A model generated the notes under the pieces. That model saw nothing but the letters and a program-made list of their open reading frames with translations, was not told the origin of the DNA and searched no databases. A stretch of 64,000 nucleotides of DNA. Source: Alviniconcha marisindica. Taxonomy: Eukaryota; Mollusca; Gastropoda; Provannidae. Numbering within the stretch: the first letter of the stretch is position 1; every line of letters starts with the position of its first letter. Below are positions 24,401 through 64,000 of the stretch, one piece after another. The position numbers were made by a program, and so were the translations under genes. The stretch lies in NCBI GenBank assembly GCA_018857735.1, contig JABMCL010000460.1:339501-403500 (forward strand). Direction: 5' to 3'.

Positions 24401-24831
24401 GCAAACTCCTCACAGGCAATGGCTCACCTTTTGGCAGACACTCAATACAGGCGATGGCTCACCTTTTGGCAGACACTCAATACAGGCGATGGCTCACCTT
24501 TTGGCAGACACTCAATACAGGCGATGGCTCACCTTTTGGCAGACACTCAATACAAGCAATGGCTCACCTTTTGGCAGACACTCAATACAGGCGATGGCAG
24601 TCTGTATCACAGTCTCCTGCTCCTCCCTCAGTCCCACTTCATTCAGGTTCAGCAGACTCTGCGTGACCGGCAGGTGCCAGTTCTTGGCCACGATGTTGGA
24701 GATGATGAGGTTGTGGTGCAGCTGCTGGCGCTTGTTTGGCTTCTCTGGCGCCAGCACGCCGTCCAGAAAGGTGAGGTCAATCAGGGAGGTCAGCTGAGCC
24801 AGAGCCACCTCGCGCCATGTCTCTTCAATCA
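21411..24831 (-). CDS. DEPDC7: DEPDC7 exons 5-8: C-terminal helical region
   Basis: Exon 5 (24831-24568) carries IEETWREVALAQLTSLIDL and ends at CIECLPKG. Exon 6 (23775-23477) is AEHKFHQSDSNTKRQAFEI ... LPGRFFDLHMAILNLILQQ. Exon 7 (22545-22344) is DSNEVVVLRAFSDAVF ... REKVSVKLYQ. Exon 8 (21610-21411) is AAYCSRVSREEYARQSKDCT ... LYEEHFSGMV then TGA. This all-helical part corresponds to the RhoGAP-like C-terminal region described in DEPDC1/DEPDC7 proteins. A catalytic arginine finger was not identified. Confidence 0.88.
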
Positions 24832-27800
24832 CTGACAGCGGGAAAGAGGTAAACACTGCATTGACAGTTTGGTAAGCTGGAACTTGGTGTAAAATTTTAC
24901 GCTGTCAATTCTTGAGAACTTGTCAAAGTTGCATGTACTCTTAGAATTATTTTATTCATTAAGTATGCTAAAAAAAAAAATACACAGTCCACTACAAAGA
25001 TCATTTCAATAGTCATAGTGCAACCCCCCCCCCATTAGCATGACATCACAAGTAAAGAATTTCACTCAATTTGTTTTTAGTTCACGAGGACAGGGCAACA
25101 TAAACTTTTCAAGAGAGTAGTAGTAGTAACTGGATTTTAATGTCCTGTCAACCACACAGGGTCACCTCAGGACAGTCAAACTCAGGTCGTAACACACATT
25201 TCTAAACTCTTCTCACATATATATCAACCCTCTGTCAAGTCAATCTACAAAACCAATCACTTCGCAAACATAAAACATACATACATGAACATCAGACACA
25301 AATTTTTGAAGTTAGTCCCTTCAATATTACCCCTGTTAAAAGAGCACATAAGGCTAGGACATGCTGGTATCGTCGACCATTCCGTCTAATTTATCGATAC
25401 CAGGTTAAAGAAAAATATAAAAAAGGAATGGATAGACACAACATTTAAAAATAATAATAATCTAAATGCATAATGGCAAATACCAGTGCCATATGGCAGC
25501 AAGCTGCACATACCACCTACCAACTATCATCTCCTAGCTGCTCAACAAGAGCCATACAAAAAAGCCTAACCCTTAACGAAAAATATTTGAGTTTTCTGGA
25601 AAAAAGTCAGGAGAATGGACAAGACAGAAAGAGCAAGAGGACTAGGCAGAAAAAACAAGAGAGGAGATAGGAAAGGGGAATCAAACGACAGCCCTGAGAT
25701 TCCAGACAGGAGGGAGACATAAGACATCCCCGACTTTTCAAGCGACATCATGGCAGTGAAACTTTAGTGAAAGGGTTAACAGACATATATATGGTCTTTC
25801 ATCTTCCGTTCAACAGTCATGAATTACAAATGTGCAGTTATCATTTTCAAACCAGTCTTGCTTTAAAACACTTTACATTTCAGTGTTAATATAACTGATG
25901 AGGCCAAAATATCTGACATTCTCACCATCTCTGGAGATGTTGGCAACCTGTTCTGTGTGGTCAAAGTCAGTCAGCGACTGCAACGATCCTGAACTGGAGC
26001 TGTGGGATGTCTGTGATGTGACACTGCCAGCATCAGCCTCTCGGCTGTACAGTCTGGCATCTTCTGACAGCGCCTCTAGTGGTAAACTGCACCTGTTGAA
26101 TATATACATTAAAAACTAAGCATGTAAAACAGAGTGATTCTGGTACATGACATGAACTATACCATACTTTGCTAGCTAAATAATTCTGGCACATGAACTA
26201 TACCATACTTTGCTAGTTAAGTAATTCTGGCACATGAACTATACCATACTTTCCTAGTTAAGTAATTCTGGCACATAAATTATACCATATTTTCCTAGCT
26301 AAGTAACTATAGCACGTGAACTATACCATACTTCCTAGTTAAGTAATTCTGGCACATGAATTATACCATACTTTCCTAATAGACGATCTTCGGAAATCCA
26401 GGGGACTGCACTCGGTAAGTGCCTACAGGCATGGCCTGTATATATACAGGTCTATGCCTGCGGGTGTAGCGCAGAGTAGTCACGCTTTTGTTGGGGGTAC
26501 AGTGAGCACATGGGCAAGATGACGGATACCCGTAAACAAAGGCAGAAAAGGCATCAGAAATGCAGTGGGGAACATGCAGATCGGACAGTAGGTTCCCCCA
26601 GCTGGTAGTCTAGTATAAATTATAATAGGTCCTTGCCTGAAGATCTAAAACTGTCGCAGATCGGCTCTTCTCAGCTGCCGCCTCCATTCAGGGGACTTCA
26701 CTCTCCCGGAGTAAGAAAACACTGTCAAATTATCTTTGCCTGTTATTTCCGGAAATCGTCTATTAAGTAATTCTGGCACATGAACTATACCATACTTTCA
26801 TAGTCAAGTTCTTAAACACTGCATCTTGCAGTGAACATCAGGTGCTGTTGAGAGGGCAGCTTGTCGCTCAGGCAGGCATGGACTGTACATGTGTAATATT
26901 TTTACTGTTTTACCCTTATTTCGTTATTCTGCGTCTCCCAAGCAGGAATATCTCCCATGAGAAATTCCCTTGTTTTTCCCCCAAAGAAAGACAACCATGA
27001 CAGTGAGTAATCTTTAGAAGGAGTAATCTGTACAGTTTGTTATTGTACAGCACAGGCCTTATTAAAAACTGGCTAAAAACATTTTGACAGGAGTAATCTT
27101 TAGGAGTACTCTGTACAGTTTGTTATTGTACAGCACAGGCTTTATTAAAAAAAAATGGCTAAAAACATTTTGACAGGAGTAATCCTTAGAAGGAGTACTC
27201 TGTACAGTTTGTTACTGTACAGCACAGGCTTTATTAAAAACTGGCTAAAAACATTTTGACAGGAGTAATCTTTAGAAGGAGTACTCTGTACAGTTTGTTA
27301 TTGTACAGCACAGGCTTTATTTAAAAAAAACTGGCTAAAAACATTTTGACAGGAGTAATCCTTAGAAGGAGTACTCTGTACAGTTTGTTATTGTACAGCA
27401 CAGGCCTTATTAAAAATTGACCAAGAACACTTTTGATGTGGCTGCCAATGTGTGGGAGGCAGCCCCTTATAACGCTCTGATGAAAATGCAGTGACAGAGT
27501 CTGTAGTGATTCAAACCCACAGCCAGCAGACCCACTGGTTTGCATCAGTCACAAGCTCAGCATCTTAATGCTAATTTACAGTACTTAAGACACGAAATGA
27601 TAAGCAAGGGTGCTTTTGTTTAGACAGACCACCCACATCCATACCGTTTGGCAATTGAGCAGTTGGGGAGGTCACTCTCATCATACAATGAGTCCTCATC
27701 AGAGTCATCGGCTGGGGGTTCATTTTCCACATTACTTGCATCAGCCGGAAAGCAGTAAAGCTTCCCGCCGCTGTCTTCAAAGGTGTGTTTTGTGCTGTCG

Positions 27801-30224
27801 TGGTGACGAGAGCAGACTGGTTCAAACACTTTCCTTGACATCAGCAGCTGACAAACCTGATGGATTGAAGCGCAAAATTGTCAGTGGACAAGCACCCTGC
27901 ACGTATGATTTGCAGTGCATGCACTAGAAAACGTAACTGTACCCCCCCCCCCCCCCTACGGAAAATCAAAATCAGGCAACTTCAGCTCAGCCATCACAGC
28001 GTCAGTTGCAGTTCTCTGGAAGGTTGCTCCTTTTCTCCCCCCCCCCCCTTCCCCTTCCTTTCTGCTGTTGTCGTTGCTTTCTAGCTTATTATAAAGCTAA
28101 AGCCATAATGTAGTACTTAAACAGTTCTAGATGCTACCCATAAAATCAAAATAGTATAAAAGATGGATAACCTCCTATGCTTTGTTTACTATGTACATTG
28201 ATTTGACCAGCCATGGATATAGTACATAATTATTAGGTGCCATGTCATTTGTATCCTGTAACTTAGCTCAGTCTAAAAAATTATTTCAGTTGATGCAAGA
28301 TTTCTGCACTTTCTGTATAATTTCAATTTTGAACATGTAGAACCTGGTAATGATTGGCATTTTCAGAACATTCTTCATTTCTTCACATCATGAAAAGGTT
28401 GTAAATTTTGTCACACAAACACAAAAAAGCAAACAAACGATAAGAGAATAAGACAGATTTAACCTTGACAGCTTTTTCCCTGGTCAGGTCTGTGGAAAAC
28501 GTCTCTTTGTCACTGAGCAGGTAATGCAGGATGACATCAACTGCATCTGTGCCCGTGAAGCAGTTGTCATAGTGACGCATCTTGTAGCGGCGGCGCTTCA
28601 GTTCCACCTTACTCTTCATGTGACCAATCAGTTCATTCCATATCTGTGTGGCTCGGAAAGGGCCTGTTCAAAGAGACATTTTCAATCCATTCATACGTGA
28701 CAATCATGAGTTATGACTGAATCCATCACATTTAAAACTGTGTGGTTCAGAATGTCTTTTCCAGTTTCACATAATTTCAATCCACTCACAGCAGTTCATT
28801 CTGGTCATACATTCTGTGTTGTTCTGGATGGGCCTGTCCAGTAGGAACTAGGATGGGCCTGCTAAAAAGTCAAATATATAAATTTCAGTCCTTCCAAATT
28901 CCAAAAGACTTCAAGATAACAAATACAGTGACAGGCCACACAAGAAACAACTTGCAGTTTTAATCTTTTATCATTATAGATAATAGAGTAGAGCTCTATA
29001 TATATATTTATAATTATACAACAACAAAAAACAGTCTACACAGATGACCATCAACTGGAATAATCTAAATTAAGAAACAGTAACTGAGTAAGGACTGAGA
29101 CAATAGAAAAGTACTAAAACTAAGGAACCAGTCTCATGTTGCCCCTAAAACACTGACAGCTGTCCCTTGTCCACTGTATCTATACCCAAAATTGGGTTGT
29201 AACAGTGTCAGTGTACCACATCAACATCAAGATCCATGTGATCTGTCAGATCGTTCCACACTGTCACTGTCAGTGGGTGGCTTAAATAGTTAAAATGGCC
29301 TGGTCAAAGTAACATTTTCATCCTTTCACAAAGAATAAGGGATACAATTCACAAAACGTAAATAGGATATATTACTAAATATAAAATAATGTGTGTCATG
29401 TGTGTGTGTTTATGTCACTGTGTGTGTGTGTGTGCGCTCATGCACGCGTATACATGTAACATGTACATGTGTGCATCAAATTAGTTTCAACAATGATGGA
29501 ACACTCTCCCACATTGTAGGCTGCAAAAAGAATTAGCATGCACACACATACACACACACTGGTCAACACACAGGCATTGAGGCATTACAAACAAATCAAT
29601 TTCAGCACAAATTATTTTTGATCATATTCATAATCATAGGTCACACTACTCACAGACACTGATAAAATAGTATACTGTGATAATCTGATTTATTTGCATA
29701 CAAATTATGATTACTATGTACAGCACTAAAAAAAAAAAAAAAAAAATGCGAGAAATGCATGCTACTAATAATACTAATAGTAATTCTACCATTGTACTAC
29801 TAATAATACTTTCAGCGATCAACAAAGATGTATACATTAAAACTTTAAAAAAATATTTTTGTTTTTTTAACAGTAATAATACTCATAGTATTCCTCGCAC
29901 ACCACCACACCCGTGGGCGCGCACGCGTGCACACACACACACACACACTGAGACGTAGACTACGAAAGCACGAGCACAATCTACTACTTCTCTTTTGGGT
30001 TTTTGGGTTGGTCATCTTCTTTTTTATAAATTTATAGTCAAATCAGGCTGCAGCGCAACTTTTTCGTTTTACTTTTCTCATCTGGCATTTTATTTAGAAA
30101 CTAATCAACTTAAACAAGAATAAGAACACATCCTACCTAGATTAACTTTTGATTCTCGCAACGGTATGGTCGTTTCTAAGTGAAATGATCGGGAATCGGT
30201 AGCAGAACTCTCCAAAGAGGCCAT
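21411..30224 (-). CDS. DEPDC7: DEP domain-containing protein 7-like (complete, 8 coding exons)
   Basis: Minus-strand gene encoding 543 residues; human DEPDC7 is 511. Exons 5' to 3': 30224-30137, 28663-28464, 27856-27645, 26092-25926, 24831-24568, 23775-23477, 22545-22344, 21610-21411. Total 1632 nt (544 codons with stop), all GT-AG with matching phases. Start ATG 30224 sits in acaaacATGG, a good initiation context. Recognition rests on the DEP segment (RATQIWNELIGHMKSKVEL, NCFTGTDAVDVILHYLL, KAVKVCQLLMSRKVFEPV) and family-like downstream blocks (QTAIACIECLPKGASILAEH, LREKVSVKLYQIKTGQN) up to LKQFQKCYPTLYEEHFSGMV. The molecular role of the family is poorly defined. The protein is predicted to be intracellular with no signal peptide or membrane segment. 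Introns 5 and 6 hold arrays resembling the adjacent splice sites. Confidence 0.93.
22070..22295 (-). mobile_element. tRNA-derived SINE (copy 1 of a family)
   Basis: On the minus strand the head reads tagcttagtcgctggagc (A box-like) followed by aggttcgactcccc, a perfect B box. The body (plus strand aacagtggaatggctgccaa, then ttctttaacacgcacac) matches 32265-32500. It lies in DEPDC7 intron 7, between exons 7 and 8. The anticodon region is degenerate, so it is a SINE rather than a tRNA gene. Confidence 0.75.
22600..23215 (-). repeat. 33-39-bp minisatellite with acceptor-like units, DEPDC7 intron 6
   Basis: About 16 units of cttcagtcctggaaggacag aggagccacagcatcag and a shorter variant. Read on the gene strand each unit is pyrimidine-rich then CAG: ctcctctgtccttccag|gact. 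The downstream real acceptor of exon 7 is ctttttctcccag|gactcg. Open frames here are repeat translations. Confidence 0.8.
23985..24600 (-). repeat. 35-bp array copying DEPDC7 exon 5 end and its 5' splice site
   Basis: On the gene strand each unit is 28 bases of exon 5 (tgtattgagtgtctgccaaa ag at its end) followed by the donor gtgagcc, about 18 units including the real one at 24568-24600. The units closest to the exon are almost identical. Farther ones drift (ttggcac, aggcagaaac) but most keep cacctt, that is AAGGTG on the gene strand. The period of 35 shifts reading frame from one unit to the next. Confidence 0.9.
25127..25735 (-). mobile_element. About 610-bp dispersed repeat, copy A (inverted relative to 41455-42078)
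   Basis: The sequence is the reverse complement of 41455-42078 over nearly its full length. Shared blocks include cctgtcaaccacacagggtc, gctaggacatgctggt, agtgccatatggcagcaagc and gaatcaaacgacagccctga. One end carries ttttaatgtcctgtcaac next to a GTA triplet tract. No coding capacity. It lies in DEPDC7 intron 4, between exons 4 and 5; probably a non-autonomous retroelement. Confidence 0.8.
26136..26806. repeat. About 45-bp tandem repeat interrupted by a transposon
   Basis: Six or more units contain gaactataccatactttcct and agttaagtaattctggcaca. One unit is split by the 385-bp element at 26379-26763, and the repeat resumes immediately at taagtaattctggc. Confidence 0.85.
26379..26763. mobile_element. 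385-bp DNA-transposon-like MITE with inverted termini
   Basis: The left terminus is atagacgatcttcggaaat and the right, reverse-complemented, is atagacgatttccggaaat. Flanking TA (26377-26378 and 26764-26765) fits a TA target duplication. Neighbouring uninterrupted repeat units (ttcctagttaagtaattc) act as near-empty sites. Inside is a hairpin at about 26425-26460 (caggcat ... atgcctg around a TATA core). No transposase frame. Confidence 0.8.
27010..27420. repeat. About 85-88-bp tandem repeat, 5 units
   Basis: Units contain actggctaaaaacattttga, caggagtaatctttagaagg and ctgtacagtttgttattgta cag, the last an imperfect inverted repeat. Located in DEPDC7 intron 3. Confidence 0.85.
27430..27570 (-). 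mobile_element. Degenerate tRNA-derived SINE (probable copy 3)
   Basis: Contains gtggctgccaatgtgtggg (compare atggctgccaacacttggg at 22112) and, on the minus strand, gtgggtttgaatcac as a B box-like motif. Spacing is shorter than in the other two copies. Confidence 0.4.
27645..28663 (-). CDS. DEPDC7: DEPDC7 exons 2-3: DEP domain
   Basis: Exon 2 (28663-28464) and exon 3 (27856-27645) encode residues about 30-167 and contain the DEP fold at about 33-115. Features are the WNELI helix 1, the basic KRRRYKMR beta-hairpin, the DAVDVILHYLL helix and KAVKVCQLLM. Exon 3 ends in an acidic linker (PADDSDEDSLYDESDLPN). DEP domains usually mediate membrane or receptor association; here that is only family inference. 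Confidence 0.9.
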
Positions 30225-30845
30225 GTTTGTGCATTTGAAACTCGCTCGCTTTGAACTACCCCACAATGCACCAATCTTGTTCACTTGATTGAACCATATG
30301 AAGATTATACCAACTAAAAATAAACATAATATTTCATAAGTATTCTTTAAAGATGTTTGATAGTTTATAATAAAGATACACAATCGGTGTTTAGTTATAG
30401 ATCTATCTACTTCTGTTGACTAAGATAAAACAAAATACATCTAAATGTTGTTCATAATTTGTTATCAAAAACCTTCAGAAGAACAGATAACCTAGTTCAC
30501 ACGAGTTTACGGTTATCGACCTTTTATATGAACCAGAAGGAAGTGGGAGGCAATCCGGTTTCCTGGACTTAGAGCCAGCGTTGTCAACATCTAGTTGGAG
30601 GCTGTCCCTACAAAATCAACTGTGTGAGCTGAAACATGGGAAACAGACGGCGGTGAAACTGGTCTCCACAAATAGCCATATCACTTTCTTCAGCACCTAA
30701 AATGTAGCTTTTTGTTTCAGTGTACCCTCGTCTAACACGATACAGCGAAGAAATGGCATTAGCCGTATCACTTTCTTCAGTACCTAAAAATAAAATATAG
30801 CTTCTTGTTTCAGTGTCTAACTCTTGAACACCATACCGCAAAGAA
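30225..30845. promoter_or_regulatory. Head-to-head intergenic interval DEPDC7 / TPC, candidate bidirectional promoter
   Basis: Only 621 bp separate the two start codons, and both 5' UTRs must fit inside. No convincing TATA box is visible near either start. The TPC-proximal part is a 93-bp tandem duplication (about 30673-30858). In-frame stop TGA at 30825-30827 precedes the TPC ATG. Transcription start sites cannot be placed. Confidence 0.55.
30753..30800 (+). promoter_or_regulatory. Candidate uORF upstream of the TPC start
   Basis: ATG in gaagaaATGgcatta is a duplicate of the true start context (aaagaaATGgcgtta at 30846), 93 bp upstream. It opens a 15-codon frame (MALAVSLSSVPKNKI, stop TAG). 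If transcription starts upstream of 30753 it would be met first by scanning ribosomes. Confidence 0.45.
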
Positions 30846-63395
<32,550 letters not shown>

Positions 63396-64000
63396 GTAAA
63401 ATGGACAGGAGGAAGGAAGACAGAGGGGGAAAAGTGAACAAAGCTGCAATTTTGAAAAGTATGGATGTGTGCAAGTTAGAGAGAGAGAGAGTGTGTGTTA
63501 CGTGTGTGTGTGTGTTGTTTGTTTGTTACTGATGTTAGCCATTTGTCAACCTGTTAGTTGCAAGATGTGTAAACGTCAGCAAAAAGGTAGATGTAAACGT
63601 CGGTGAAAAGGTAGATGTATCATAAGTTATGTCTGTTGCCAGCTTTATGCATGGCTGTTTTGTGTTTTGGTTGCAGGCAGGAGAGCTGTATTCTGCTATC
63701 AAATTTGGCATTCCTTTCTTCAATGACAAGTTGGTTTGACCATTGTTGCTTTAAGTCTTTGCTTATACCTATAGTTCTTTTTTTTAAATCTTTGTTAGCC
63801 TAAGGCGACCATCTACAATGGATGGAATGTTAAATTTAAAATCCAAATAAACTTATTCTTGCTCTGTGATTTCCCTTCTTTTTTTGGGGGGGGGGGGGGG
63901 GTCATCCCTACTACCATTTCTCGCTTGCTCATTCTCTCTCTCTGTGTCTCATTGCGAAGTTCTAGACAGTAATAGTTGTTTTGTTCTTAAGATGCATTTT
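63396..64000 (+). other. TPC intron 18, no further exon seen
   Basis: Contains GT and GA microsatellites near 63480-63520, a repeat tail (gatggaatgttaaatttaaa atccaaa near 63820-63845) and a poly(G) run near 63885-63901. None of the frames continues IIS3/IIS4 of the channel. Confidence 0.6.

Noticed and set aside
23985..24600. CRISPR-like array
   Set aside because: Head-to-tail units without unique spacers, in an animal intron, with units equal to an exon-intron boundary.
63669..63733. Possible TPC exon after ttgcag at 63675
   Set aside because: In the phase required by exon 18 it reads GRRAVFCYQIWHSFLQ then a stop, unlike IIS3-IIS4 of any TPC.

Overview
The window is nuclear DNA from an invertebrate animal. 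Three multi-exon, vertebrate-like genes are interrupted by GT-AG introns. The introns are loaded with minisatellites, microsatellites, tRNA-derived SINEs, MITE-like DNA elements and many long poly(C)/poly(G) runs. SINE style and protein divergence suggest a lophotrochozoan, most likely a gastropod mollusc; this is inference. All exon structures below were built by hand from translated similarity, splice consensus and phase continuity. No alignment or database search was run.

Layout. (1) About 1-9741 (+): the 3' half of a USP47-type ubiquitin-specific protease gene, ten exons to the stop codon at 9741. The catalytic half lies upstream of the window. (2) 9742-21410: USP47 3' UTR and intergenic DNA between two convergent genes, mostly tandem repeats. 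(3) 21411-30224 (-): a complete DEPDC7-type gene, eight coding exons, 543 residues. (4) 30225-30845: a 621-bp head-to-head interval, probably a shared bidirectional promoter. (5) 30846 to beyond 63395 (+): a two-pore cation channel gene of TPC2/TPC3 type. Eighteen exons (629 residues) are in the window, covering the N-terminus, all of channel domain I, the inter-domain linker and the start of domain II. The remainder lies past 64000.

The three genes have unrelated roles (deubiquitination, DEP-domain scaffold, endolysosomal or plasma-membrane cation channel), so nothing suggests an operon-like function. Almost every long open frame outside these exons is a translation of a tandem repeat.

The most unusual signal is that several intronic arrays are built from copies of a gene's own exon-intron boundary. 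A 35-bp array in DEPDC7 repeats the end of exon 5 with its 5' splice site about 18 times. A degenerate ladder upstream of TPC exon 13 repeats that exon's acceptor and first codons. The USP47 array upstream of exon 3 repeats its acceptor. The TPC exon 12 donor is duplicated 82 bp downstream. The TPC start codon context is duplicated 93 bp upstream, creating a short uORF. Together they look like boundary-seeded minisatellites that lay out series of decoy splice or start sites.
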